Assembly: GCF_000337815.1 (NCBI RefSeq)
Contig: NZ_AOLN01000018.1
Span: 372,001-436,000 of the forward strand
Direction of reading: 5' to 3'
DNA: 64,000 nt
Source: Haloferax mucosum ATCC BAA-1512
GTDB taxonomy: Archaea > Halobacteriota > Halobacteria > Halobacteriales > Haloferacaceae
In this document: piece by piece, positions 1 to 8,041 of the stretch
How positions within the stretch are numbered: position 1 is the first letter of the stretch
How the letters are laid out: every line of letters starts with the position of its first letter
The notes under the pieces: model-generated
What the model saw: only the letters and a program-made list of their open reading frames with translations
What the model was told of the DNA's origin: nothing
The model's database searches: none
Translations under genes and position numbers: made by a program

Positions 1-951
1 GACGAGATACGCCGCGGCCTCGAAGTCGGCGGTCGATACTTCCCGCGTGAAGTCGTTCGTATCCACGCGAATCCCGAACAAGAGAGCAGTCGCAACTGTC
101 GTGTTGGGGACCATCCCGAAGCGTTCGAGATATTCGGAGAGGAGCGTGCTCGTCGAACCGACGTCCTGACGGAGGTCAACGTAGGCCGCTTGGACCGGCC
201 CGCGGGGCGGGTGGTGGTCGATGACGATATCGATGTCCGTGTCTTCGTGTAAGCGGTCGTTGACGCCGGGACGCGAGTGATCGACGAGCGCGTAGCCGGC
301 GTATTCGTCCTCGTCCGGCACGTCGTCGAGGACGTTCAGGTCCAAATCGAGGAGGTTCACCAGCGCGCGGTTTTCTTGGTGAGAGATGTCGCCAAAGTAG
401 CACACGTCGGCTTCGACGTTCGCTCGCTCGGCGATCGACTGCAACGCGAGGGCGGCGGCAATCGCGTCCGGGTCGGGGTTGTCGTGCATGATAACCGCGA
501 GCGGGCCGTCGAGGTCTCGCAGGACTTGCATGAGACGCTTGAGGCGCTCTGTGTGCGACGTGCCAACGGCATCGAGAATCCGGTCCGAAACGATGCGACG
601 CGAGTCGATGACTTCGTCTGCGATGCGTTCGATTGCCGTTCGGACCGACCTCTCGGCGTCGTCGGCGAGATACACGAGAAGCGACGCTTTTGCAAACCGG
701 TCGTGTGCGGCAACTGCCGCGTCGAGGTTCGCCGCCGCCGACTCGCCGGCAACGATGACGGTGTCGATGTCGTCGGGGTAGTTTGTCGGGTCAGACGGGT
801 CGCCAACCGATGCAGTAATTCCGTCCGCCCGGAGGTCTTCGACCCGCCGTTCCCGTTCACAGATAACAGTGACCGACCCGGGACTCGCGGCGAGCGTTCC
901 GACAAGGTCCCCCCCAACGGAGTCACACCCGAGGACCAGTCGATGTACCAT
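1..951 (-). CDS. DHH family phosphoesterase with N-terminal Rossmann-like domain (3' partial)
   Basis: The reading frame starts at ATG 951 and runs off the window at base 1, so only the first 317 residues are present. An N-terminal Rossmann-like (TrkA-N type) segment of about 120 residues precedes a DHH domain. Metal-binding motifs are visible: HDNPDPD at residues 156-162, DHS at 224-226 and DHH at 245-247, with a QDVGSTS motif near 262. DHH proteins are Mn-dependent phosphoesterases acting on nucleic-acid ends or small nucleotides such as oligoribonucleotides or cyclic dinucleotides. The TrkA-N plus DHH architecture is common in haloarchaea. The true substrate cannot be read from sequence. 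A weak TATA-like stretch lies near 976-983, about 28 bp upstream of the ATG. Confidence 0.85.
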   Translation of the reverse strand, partial: MVHRLVLGCDSVGGDLVGTLAASPGSVTVICERERRVEDLRADGITASVGDPSDPTNYPDDIDTVIVAGESAAANLDAAVAAHDRFAKASLLVYLADDAERSVRTAIERIADEVIDSRRIVSDRILDAVGTSHTERLKRLMQVLRDLDGPLAVIMHDNPDPDAIAAALALQSIAERANVEADVCYFGDISHQENRALVNLLDLDLNVLDDVPDEDEYAGYALVDHSRPGVNDRLHEDTDIDIVIDHHPPRGPVQAAYVDLRQDVGSTSTLLSEYLERFGMVPNTTVATALLFGIRVDTNDFTREVSTADFEAAAYLV

Positions 952-1005
952 ACGCTCACGGTGGGTCTCCGGCCGCAAAACCCTACCGTCATCCCATCCA
1001 GCGAT

Positions 1006-1014
1006 GATATTATG
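1006..1014 (+). promoter_or_regulatory. TATA-like box of the 1042-1425 gene
   Basis: The AT-rich motif GATATTATG sits about 32 bp before ATG 1042, which places a predicted transcription start near 1036. This argues against the in-frame ATG at 1027, which would lie upstream of the transcript. Confidence 0.5.
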
Positions 1015-1016
1015 TC

Positions 1017-1033
1017 GTGTCAATACATGACAC
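1017..1033. promoter_or_regulatory. perfect palindromic operator candidate
   Basis: GTGTCA-ATACA-TGACAC is a perfect inverted repeat with 6-bp arms and a 5-bp spacer. It lies between the TATA-like box (1006-1014) and the predicted start of the 1042-1425 transcript, a classic position for an archaeal repressor to block polymerase. The cognate regulator is unknown; no regulator gene is adjacent. Confidence 0.5.
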
Positions 1034-1041
1034 ATAACAAG

Positions 1042-1425
1042 ATGGAACTCAAATCTCACTTGCTTCCCGAGTCACGCACCGAGTCGTTCGTCCGTGCGTG
1101 CCGAACCGTCGCCGGCGACGACGTCCGAAGTGTGACGTACTTCACGCACGACCGCTTCGAGCAGTTGTACCTCCGGACCGACCTCGAAGCGGACGCCGAC
1201 CTCGCCGGGTTCGTCGAACACGAAACTGACGGCTTCCAGGCGCGGACCGCCTACCGAGGGTCGGAACTCGGCGACTACCAGTACACGGTCCGAGCGTTCG
1301 AACACGGCTACTTGACGCGCGTCACGAACGCCGAGGCAGGAGTGTTTGTCACCACCGACGGGCTAACGCTCCGACGGTCGGAAGAACTCGCGTCGGCGCT
1401 CGGAGAACTACTGCGTTCGAAATAA
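1042..1425 (+). CDS. conserved haloarchaeal protein of unknown function, 127 aa
   Basis: A soluble acidic protein with no signal peptide, membrane segment or motif I recognise. It starts with MELKSH and resembles short haloarchaeal DUF proteins with a few aromatic-rich strands (YFTHDRFEQLYLR near residue 35, then a YQYTVRAFEHGY stretch). ATG 1042 is preferred over the in-frame ATG 1027 because a TATA-like box at 1006-1014 predicts transcription starting between them. It converges on nuoN with a 48-bp gap and diverges from the DHH gene. The palindrome in its promoter suggests specific repression, perhaps by a stress or ligand signal. Function unknown. Confidence 0.65.
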   Translation: MELKSHLLPESRTESFVRACRTVAGDDVRSVTYFTHDRFEQLYLRTDLEADADLAGFVEHETDGFQARTAYRGSELGDYQYTVRAFEHGYLTRVTNAEAGVFVTTDGLTLRRSEELASALGELLRSK

Positions 1426-1473
1426 GAAAGAACGAAAGCGGTTGTGTCGGTTACAGACCGACCAGCAGTGCGC

Positions 1474-2994
1474 TCAGAAGAGCGCCGCGGCGACGGTCTG
1501 TGCGGTTTCGATGACCGGGCGGAATCCGGGCAGAAGCAGGACCGTCCCGACCGCGGCGAAGATGACCGCCACGTACAGGCCGACCGGCTGACTGCCGATT
1601 TCGAGTGGTTCCGACGGCTCTTCGATCCACATCGCCTTCACGACGCGGCTGTAGTAGAACAGCGACAGTGCGCTGTTGACCGCGCCGACGGCGGCGAGCC
1701 ACCAAAAGCCGGATTCGATGGCCGAGAGGAACAGGAAGTACTTCGAGAGGAAGCCACCGAACGGCGGGAGCCCTGCCAGCGAGAACATGAAGACAGTCAT
1801 CGCCGTGGCGGCGATGGGTGCCTTCGATGCAATGCCGTTGTAATCCGCGAAGGTTCGGCCGAGACCCCACTTTTCGACCATGGCGATGAACAGGAACGCA
1901 CCCGTGTTCATGAAGCCGTAGACGAGCAGGTGGGCCATACTCGCGCCGAGGACGTGACCGTTTGCGGCACCACCGTCGGTGGTGATTGCCGCGAGACCGA
2001 TGAGCGCGTACCCTGCGTGACCGATAGAGGAGTACGCGAGCATCCGCTTGACGTTTTCTTGGGTCGCCGCGGCGAAGTTACCGAGCGTCATCGTGACGAC
2101 GGCGAGCACCGCGAACAGAAGCGACCAGTCAACGCCCCCGCCGTTGAGCGAGGTGACGGGGCCGAGCGGGAACGCAACGGTGAAGACGCGGAACGCGACC
2201 GCGAAACCGGCGGCCTTCGAGGCAGACGAGAGGAACGCGCTGACCGGTGCGGGTGCACCCTCGTACGCCTCCGGCGCCCAGAAGTGGAACGGAACGGAGG
2301 CGGTCTTGAAGGCGAAGCCACCCGCAATCATCAGCACACCGAGTCCGAGAACGCCGACGAGGTCGGACGAGACGGACAGGTTGGCCGCGATTTCCGGCAG
2401 GAGTAGCGTGCCGGTGACGGCGTACACGAGGCTGATACCGAACGCGAACACCGCCGACGACAGCGCGCCGATGAGGAAGTACTTCAGACCGGCCTCGATA
2501 CTGCCGCGGTTCTTTTTGAGGAACGCGACGAGCGCGTACGACGGTAGCGACGCGAGTTCGAGGCTGACGAAGACGGTCGCAAGCGAGTTCGACATCGCCA
2601 TGAGGGTCATCCCCGTGGCGGCGAACATGACGAGCGAGTAGAACTCGCCTTGGTAGCGGCGTCCTGCGAGGTAGTCGTAGGACGCGACAGAGACCATCGC
2701 GGCGACGCTCGTGAAGATGAGCGTGAAGAACAGGCTCATCCCGTCGATGACGAGCGCGTCACCGTACAGCGTGATTGCGCCGCCAGACGATTCCATCCCG
2801 GTTCCCTGAGTGAGGAACCAGCCGGCGACACCGCCAGCGGCGAGCGACCCGAGCGTCGAGAGTCCGGCGAGAAGGCCGTTGCTCGACGTGTCGGGGTCGA
2901 TGGTGTCGATGAGCAGTAAGGCGAGACCCGTCACCGCGAGGATGATTGCGGGTGCCGCCGCCGTCCACTCGGGGGCGGTTTGGAGTGGCGTCAT
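1474..2994 (-). CDS. nuoN: NADH dehydrogenase-like complex subunit N
   Basis: A 506-residue polytopic membrane protein, one of the three antiporter-like proton-pumping subunits of complex I. The family hallmarks are present: a membrane glutamate at 146 in SLELASLPSYAL, lysines at 171 and 230 (FKTASVPFHFW), and K316 in VKRMLAYSS followed by the GHAGYAL helix. It is the last gene of the eleven-gene nuo operon and begins immediately after the nuoM stop codon. The operon codes for the membrane arm and quinone module only, so electrons probably enter from ferredoxin, F420H2 or another donor rather than from an NADH module. Length is normal for the family. Confidence 0.96.
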   Translation of the reverse strand: MTPLQTAPEWTAAAPAIILAVTGLALLLIDTIDPDTSSNGLLAGLSTLGSLAAGGVAGWFLTQGTGMESSGGAITLYGDALVIDGMSLFFTLIFTSVAAMVSVASYDYLAGRRYQGEFYSLVMFAATGMTLMAMSNSLATVFVSLELASLPSYALVAFLKKNRGSIEAGLKYFLIGALSSAVFAFGISLVYAVTGTLLLPEIAANLSVSSDLVGVLGLGVLMIAGGFAFKTASVPFHFWAPEAYEGAPAPVSAFLSSASKAAGFAVAFRVFTVAFPLGPVTSLNGGGVDWSLLFAVLAVVTMTLGNFAAATQENVKRMLAYSSIGHAGYALIGLAAITTDGGAANGHVLGASMAHLLVYGFMNTGAFLFIAMVEKWGLGRTFADYNGIASKAPIAATAMTVFMFSLAGLPPFGGFLSKYFLFLSAIESGFWWLAAVGAVNSALSLFYYSRVVKAMWIEEPSEPLEIGSQPVGLYVAVIFAAVGTVLLLPGFRPVIETAQTVAAALF

Positions 2995-4524
2995 TTAGAA
3001 CGCACCTCCCAGTTCGAGAATCGGATTAACCGCGTCCTGAATCATGGTGAAGAAGATGTCCGGAGAGACACCGAGCACGATGGTCAAGAGGAGAAGCACC
3101 GCGAGCGGCGCGACATCGTGGAACGGCGCGCTGGTGACGTCGTAGTCGCCATCGAACTCGAACGGTCCGAACAGAGTCCGCTGCATCGCGAACAGCAGGT
3201 AGCCCGCGACGATGACGATACCGAACATCGCCGCACCGGTAAAGAGCGGCATCGCCTCCATCACCGTGGACTCAAACGCGCCCTTGAAGATGAAGAACTC
3301 GGCCGCGAAGCCGGCCATGAGCGGGAGACCCATGTATCCGAACGCGCCGGCGACGAAGATACCCGCCGTGACGGGCATTCGGTCAGCAACGCCTGACATG
3401 TCCGTCACCATACGCGTGTGCGTCGTGTTGTAGATGACGCCGACGGCCATGAACATCAGACCGGAGATGAGACCGTGGGCGACCATCTGGAAGGTCGCAC
3501 CGCCGACACCGTAGGTGGTGTAGGCGATGAGACCGAGGATGACGTACCCCATCGACGAGACGGAGGAGTACGCGACGATGCGCTTGAGGTCCTGCTGTGC
3601 CAACGCGAGCAGTGCGCCGTAGATGACGCTCGCAACGGCGAGCAGGGCGATGGGGAGCGCGAAGCTTCGTGCCGTCTCCGGGAGCATCGTGAAGTTGAAC
3701 CGGAGCAGGGCGTAGGTACCCATCTTCAGGAGGACGCCGGCCAGCATCACGGAGACTGGCGTCGGCGCCTCAACGTGTGCGTCCGGGAGCCACGTGTGGA
3801 GCGGGGCGACCGGGACTTTCACCGCGAATCCGAAGAACATCGCAATGAACGCGACCGACGCGAGCGCGCCAGCCGAGAGTCCGGCGAAGCCGCCGAGTTG
3901 GCCCGCCTGCAACGCTTGTGCAATCTCGGGGAGTCGGAGCGACGAGATGGAATCGCCGAGACCGAACACCAGCGAGATGAAGCCGATGAACATCACGAGC
4001 GACGCGATGTTCGTGTAGACGAAGAACTTGATCGCCGCGTACTTGCGGCGGGGACCGCCCCAGACACCGATGAGGAAGTACATCGGGACGAGCACGGCCT
4101 CCCAGAAGATGAACCAGACGAAGAAGTCGAGCGCCGTGAAGACGCCGAGAAGGTTCGCCTCCATGAAGAGCATCAGGCCGAAGAACTGGGACTGACGCTC
4201 TGCGATGGGCGTCCACGCGCTGACGATTGCGAGCGTGGTGAGGATGGTCGTCAGGACGATAAGCGGCATGCTGATGCCGTCAACGCCGACCATCCAGTGG
4301 AGGTCGTACTGGCCGAGTTGGAGCCAGACGACGTCTGTTTCGAACGCGACCGTCCCGCCCAAGAGGGCGTTCCCGCTCGCGTCGTACTGTTGCCACATAA
4401 AGAGACTCCCGACGACGGGAATCAGACTCAGCGCGAAGGCCGCCTTACCGGCGTACCGGTCCGGTAGGACGAACGTGACCAGCGCGGCGAGGAACGTGAC
4501 TGCGATGAGCGCTTCGATTATCAT
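2995..4524 (-). CDS. nuoM: NADH dehydrogenase-like complex subunit M
   Basis: An antiporter-like proton-translocating subunit of about 509 residues and some 14 membrane helices. Conserved segments include the WEAVLVPMYFLIG helix with its key glutamate, the FAVKVPVAPLHTWLPDAHVEAPTPVS loop region and KRIVAYSSVSSMGY. The ATG at 4524 overlaps the nuoL stop codon as ATGA; an upstream TTG at 4533 in the same frame is less likely. The gene lies between nuoL and nuoN, as usual in complex I operons. Confidence 0.95.
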   Translation of the reverse strand: MIIEALIAVTFLAALVTFVLPDRYAGKAAFALSLIPVVGSLFMWQQYDASGNALLGGTVAFETDVVWLQLGQYDLHWMVGVDGISMPLIVLTTILTTLAIVSAWTPIAERQSQFFGLMLFMEANLLGVFTALDFFVWFIFWEAVLVPMYFLIGVWGGPRRKYAAIKFFVYTNIASLVMFIGFISLVFGLGDSISSLRLPEIAQALQAGQLGGFAGLSAGALASVAFIAMFFGFAVKVPVAPLHTWLPDAHVEAPTPVSVMLAGVLLKMGTYALLRFNFTMLPETARSFALPIALLAVASVIYGALLALAQQDLKRIVAYSSVSSMGYVILGLIAYTTYGVGGATFQMVAHGLISGLMFMAVGVIYNTTHTRMVTDMSGVADRMPVTAGIFVAGAFGYMGLPLMAGFAAEFFIFKGAFESTVMEAMPLFTGAAMFGIVIVAGYLLFAMQRTLFGPFEFDGDYDVTSAPFHDVAPLAVLLLLTIVLGVSPDIFFTMIQDAVNPILELGGAF

Positions 4525-6542
4525 GCGAACCAACCTCCAATCAGACCGAGACCGATGATCAACGCCGTCAGTCCGAGCGTGAGCAGTGCGGCGTAGTTGC
4601 TCACCACACCAGTCTGGAGGCGCTTGATGCGGCCGCCAGCGAACAGGCTCACGCTGGAGAGACCGTTGACGACGCCGTCAACGATACCTTGGTCGAACTT
4701 ATCGAGGGCGCGAGAGATAGGCTGGACGATGCCAGTGGCGATCCAGACCTGATACTCGTCCTGATAGTAGTTGTTGTACAGTGTGGTCTTGATGCCGCCG
4801 AGCTTGTCGGTGTGTTCGACAGGCTCGGGGACGTTGTACAGGCGGTGAGCGAGTCCGGCACCGGCGAGTGCGAGACCGAGGGAGACGGCCGCGCCAATCG
4901 CGACGGTTCCCGTCTCGCCGCCGATGTATCCCGAGCTGTACGGCATAAGCTCGGCGTAGTGGTGTGCGTTCAGCGAGCTGAAGCTCCCGTCGAGGAACTG
5001 GTGTAGGAAGTCGATTCCCTTGATGCCGAAGAGCTTCTCGACCGGGACCATGTTGACGAGTCCGGCCGTCGCGGCGAGCACGCCGAGGACGGCGAGTGGA
5101 CCCTTGACGTTCCATCGAACGCCGTGGGGGTCACGCGCCGTTCCAGACCGCGGCTCACCGTGGAAGGTGAGGAACACCATCCGGAAGGTGTAGAATCCCG
5201 TGAAGAACACGGCGAGCAGACCCATCGCGTACGCGGCGAGCAGAATCGGACTGCCGCCGAGTCCGTGAATGAGCGTCTCGTACAGAACCTCGTCTTTCGA
5301 CCAGAAGCCGGCGAAGGGGACGATGCCAGCGAGGGCGAGCGACCCCGAGAGGAACGCGTAGTAGGTCACGGGCATCTTGTCTTTGAGACCGCCCATGTCC
5401 CACATGTCCTCGTTGTGATGCATCGCGATGATGACCGAACCGGCACCGAGGAACAACAGCGCCTTGAAGAAGGCGTGCGTCATGAGGTGGAACGTCGCCG
5501 CGACGTAGCCACCGGCACCGAGACCGAGCATCATGTAGCCGTACTGGCTGATAGTCGAGTACGCGAGTACCTGCTTGATCTCCTTTTTGACGACACCCAT
5601 CGTCGCCGCGAAGAGGGCGGTGAATCCGCCAATGAGGGCGATGATGGCGAGCGTCGTCGGCGTCAGCACGTAGAAACCGTACATCCGGGCGACGAGGTAG
5701 ACACCGGCCGCGACCATCGTCGCTGCGTGGATGAGTGCGGAAACCGGGGTCGGACCTTCCATCGCGTCCGGAAGCCACGTGTGCAGGGGGAACTGCGCGG
5801 ACTTGCCGACGACGCCTCCGAGAACGAGGAGACCGACGACAGTGAACCACGCCTGTTCACCCATTCCGAGGAACGTGTTGACCGAGTGTTCGCCGTGGAG
5901 CGCTTCCTCGGCGAGCACCGGGAAGGCGTCCGGTCCGGCGAAGGCGGCGGAGCCGAACGTCGCAAAGACTGCGACGACACCGATGAGGAAGAAGTAGTCA
6001 CCGAATCGGGTGACGAGGAACGCCTTCTTCGCGGCACTCGGCGGACCATCCTGCCGGAAGTGGAATCCGATGAGCAGGTAGGAACACAGGCCCACCAGCT
6101 CGAAGAACATGAACGCCATGAGTAGGTTGTCGGCGACGACGAACCCGAGCATGGAGGCGGTGAACAGGCCGAGACCGGCGTAGTAGCGCGGCAGACCCGT
6201 CTCGCCTTCGTCGTTCATGTAGCCGAGACTGAAGACGTGGACGAGGAAGGCGACGAGCGTCACGATGACGAGCATCATCGCCGAAAGCGGGTCGATGAGC
6301 AGACCGAACGTCAGGTTGACCGCGTCGAGACCCTCCGCCCACGTGTAAATCGTTTGGTTGTAGTTCTGTCCACCACTGACGGCGAAGAACGTCGCCACGG
6401 AGAGTGCGAATGACCCCGCCGTCGCGCCGATACCCGCCAGCGCACCGCCCTTCGGCATGTACCGTCCCGCTCCAAGTGCGATCAGGAACGAGAGGAATGG
6501 GAGGAGGACGATGGCCGGAGCGAATTCGAGAATACCTGCCAT
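4521..6542 (-). CDS. nuoL: NADH dehydrogenase-like complex subunit L
   Basis: A 673-residue membrane protein, the distal antiporter-like pump of complex I. It carries the diagnostic PLHTWLPDAMEGPTPVSALIHAAT region, an EIKQVLAYSTISQYGYM helix and a long C-terminal part matching the lateral helix that runs along the membrane arm. The size exceeds NuoM and NuoN, as expected for L. It starts 4 bp after the nuoK stop and overlaps nuoM by 4 bp (ATGA). The order L-M-N is conserved in nearly all nuo operons. Confidence 0.96.
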   Translation of the reverse strand: MAGILEFAPAIVLLPFLSFLIALGAGRYMPKGGALAGIGATAGSFALSVATFFAVSGGQNYNQTIYTWAEGLDAVNLTFGLLIDPLSAMMLVIVTLVAFLVHVFSLGYMNDEGETGLPRYYAGLGLFTASMLGFVVADNLLMAFMFFELVGLCSYLLIGFHFRQDGPPSAAKKAFLVTRFGDYFFLIGVVAVFATFGSAAFAGPDAFPVLAEEALHGEHSVNTFLGMGEQAWFTVVGLLVLGGVVGKSAQFPLHTWLPDAMEGPTPVSALIHAATMVAAGVYLVARMYGFYVLTPTTLAIIALIGGFTALFAATMGVVKKEIKQVLAYSTISQYGYMMLGLGAGGYVAATFHLMTHAFFKALLFLGAGSVIIAMHHNEDMWDMGGLKDKMPVTYYAFLSGSLALAGIVPFAGFWSKDEVLYETLIHGLGGSPILLAAYAMGLLAVFFTGFYTFRMVFLTFHGEPRSGTARDPHGVRWNVKGPLAVLGVLAATAGLVNMVPVEKLFGIKGIDFLHQFLDGSFSSLNAHHYAELMPYSSGYIGGETGTVAIGAAVSLGLALAGAGLAHRLYNVPEPVEHTDKLGGIKTTLYNNYYQDEYQVWIATGIVQPISRALDKFDQGIVDGVVNGLSSVSLFAGGRIKRLQTGVVSNYAALLTLGLTALIIGLGLIGGWFA

Positions 6543-6546
6543 AATG

Positions 6547-6849
6547 TTACCACCTCATCGTGGTCGCGTTCATCACGTCCACGTCGTCGAAGTTGCGGTA
6601 GAGTGTGAGTATGATACCGATACCGACTGCGACTTCGGCGGCGGCGAGCGCCAGCACGAAGAGACCGAACGTCTGGCCCGTCACGTTGCCCCAGTAGTAG
6701 GAGAACGCGACGAGGTTGATGTTCGCGGCGTTCAGCATCAGCTCGACCGACATCAGGAACAACAGCGCGTTCCGGCGGGTCAAGAGCCCGAAGATGCCGA
6801 TACAGAAGATGGCCGCAGACAGCACGAGGTAGTACTGCGGTGGGACCAT
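6547..6849 (-). CDS. nuoK: NADH dehydrogenase-like complex subunit K
   Basis: A 100-residue protein with three membrane helices. The two conserved membrane glutamates of NuoK are visible in the MSVELMLNAANINLVAF helix (about residue 36) and in the AAAEVAVGIGI helix (about residue 70). It works with NuoJ, A and H in the link between the quinone site and the pumps. The start codon overlaps the stop of nuoJ2. Confidence 0.95.
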   Translation of the reverse strand: MVPPQYYLVLSAAIFCIGIFGLLTRRNALLFLMSVELMLNAANINLVAFSYYWGNVTGQTFGLFVLALAAAEVAVGIGIILTLYRNFDDVDVMNATTMRW

Positions 6850-7217
6850 CAGTTCTCACCCTCCGTGTCGTCGAAGAGCGTCTGCTTGAGTTCGCGGCCG
6901 CCGTCGGTCAGAATGGTTCGCATTTGGCCGGCTTCGTCCTCGCGGCGTGCGAGGAGCACGGCACCGACGAGCGCCGCGACGAGCACGAGGTCGATGATTT
7001 CGAACGCGACCAGCATGCTCTCGCCCGCGACGTCTCCGAAGTCGAGATTGAACATCGAATAGCCGATGCTCGCGGTTATGTTGGCACCCTCTGCGAACCC
7101 TTGTGGGTCCGGGAACGATGCACCGAGGAACACGACTGCCATTACGACGAACAACGCGGCGGCAGCGAGTCCGGGTACGAGATGCGAACCGAGTTTCAGT
7201 TGCGGTTTCGTTGTCAT
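6849..7217 (-). CDS. nuoJ2: NADH dehydrogenase-like complex subunit J, second half
   Basis: A 122-residue membrane protein corresponding to the C-terminal part of bacterial NuoJ. It has an N-terminal helix (VPGLAAAALFVVMAVVFLG), a central loop and a further long helix (LVAFEIIDLVLVAALVGAVLLA) that keeps the NuoJ 'E-x-x-x-L-x-L-x-A-A-x-x-G' pattern. In haloarchaea NuoJ is encoded as two genes. It overlaps nuoJ1 by 4 bp and touches nuoK, so the three are surely co-translated. Confidence 0.85.
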   Translation of the reverse strand: MTTKPQLKLGSHLVPGLAAAALFVVMAVVFLGASFPDPQGFAEGANITASIGYSMFNLDFGDVAGESMLVAFEIIDLVLVAALVGAVLLARREDEAGQMRTILTDGGRELKQTLFDDTEGEN

Positions 7218-7474
7218 GTACTACTCACCTCCGGCTCGATACGCGTCAGCATCACGGCGAACGTGATGAGAATCAGTACCCCGCCGACGTAGACGAGGAC
7301 CTGCATGGCGGCGACGAACTCCGCCTGCAACATCACGTAATGCACCGCGACGCTCAAGAGCGCGCCCCCGAGCAGGAGTGCGGAATGCCAGATGTCCCGC
7401 ACGAGGACGACGCCCAGGCTGCACCCTACGGTGACGAGGGCGAACAGCGCGAACGCGATGGTTTCATAAACCAT
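7214..7474 (-). CDS. nuoJ1: NADH dehydrogenase-like complex subunit J, first half
   Basis: An 86-residue membrane protein matching the N-terminal half of NuoJ. The conserved YVGGVLILITFAVML helix (about residues 60-74), with the pi-bulge region important for coupling, is intact. It is followed by nuoJ2 through an ATGA overlap, so the split lies between the third helix and the remainder. A good ribosome site (AAGGAGA) precedes the ATG at 7474, needed because it follows a 105-bp gap after nuoI. Confidence 0.88.
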   Translation of the reverse strand: MVYETIAFALFALVTVGCSLGVVLVRDIWHSALLLGGALLSVAVHYVMLQAEFVAAMQVLVYVGGVLILITFAVMLTRIEPEVSST

Positions 7475-7524
7475 TGTGTATGTCTCCTTGAGATATCCCT
7501 TTGAACATTTCGAGAACGTCCTCA

Positions 7525-7542
7525 GCGTCCGATAGCGGACGC
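7525..7542. promoter_or_regulatory. hairpin in the nuoI-nuoJ1 gap
   Basis: GCGTCCG-ATAG-CGGACGC is a perfect stem of 7 bp with a 4-nt loop. It is in the only sizeable gap (7475-7579) inside the nuo operon. On the minus strand an 18-codon reading frame (7522-7578, beginning MTASESF) directly follows nuoI and ends at the base of the stem. The hairpin could be an RNA processing or stability element that sets the ratio of upstream to downstream subunits. There is no U-run after it, so it is not an obvious terminator. Confidence 0.4.
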
Positions 7543-7579
7543 AGGCTGACGGTACTCGAACGATTCACTCGCGGTCATG

Positions 7580-8041
7580 TTACTGATAATCGACCTCTCC
7601 TTCGCCCTCGCCGATCCACGCGTTGCGGTCGGGGTTTCGTGAGTTGAGCGGGTCGATATCCTTGTACCACGGGACGTTCTTGAGCTGTTCTTTGTTGTAG
7701 ACGAAGTCGTTCTTCGTGTCCGCCGTGAACTCGAAGTTCTGTGTGAGCAGAATGGCGTCAACGGGACAGACCTCCTCGCACAGTCGGCAGTAGATACACT
7801 GGCCGATGTGTAGGTTGTACTGCTCGCCGTTGCGCTTGTCGTCCTGAACGATCTGAATCGTGTCGTTCGGACAGACGTTCTCACACTGACGGCACCAGAT
7901 ACACCGCTCTTGGCTGAACTTGTGGACGCCACGGAAACGCGGACTCACTTCGGGCGCGGTCTCGGGGTACTCGACCGTAAACGTCTGCCCGTCGAGTGCG
8001 TGCTTCAGCGTCACTGCCATGCCTTTCAGAATTCCGATCAT
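7580..8041 (-). CDS. nuoI: NADH dehydrogenase-like complex subunit I, 2x[4Fe-4S] ferredoxin
   Basis: A 153-residue protein with two full [4Fe-4S] motifs, CIWCRQCENVCP and CIYCRLCEEVCP, which bind clusters N6a and N6b between the electron-input side and NuoB. The ATG at 8041 overlaps the nuoH stop codon; longer in-frame extensions lie inside nuoH and are unlikely. An N-terminal amphipathic stretch (MIGILKGMAVTLKHAL) matches the membrane-docking helix of NuoI. Since nuoE/F/G are missing, this ferredoxin-like subunit is the probable entry point for electrons from an external donor. Confidence 0.95.
   Translation of the reverse strand: MIGILKGMAVTLKHALDGQTFTVEYPETAPEVSPRFRGVHKFSQERCIWCRQCENVCPNDTIQIVQDDKRNGEQYNLHIGQCIYCRLCEEVCPVDAILLTQNFEFTADTKNDFVYNKEQLKNVPWYKDIDPLNSRNPDRNAWIGEGEGEVDYQ

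Noticed and set aside
3418-4467. Long plus-strand open frame (349 codons) opposite nuoM
   Set aside because: It is antisense to a certain complex I gene, rich in Arg/Asp/His from reverse reading of G/C-biased codons, and has no motif.
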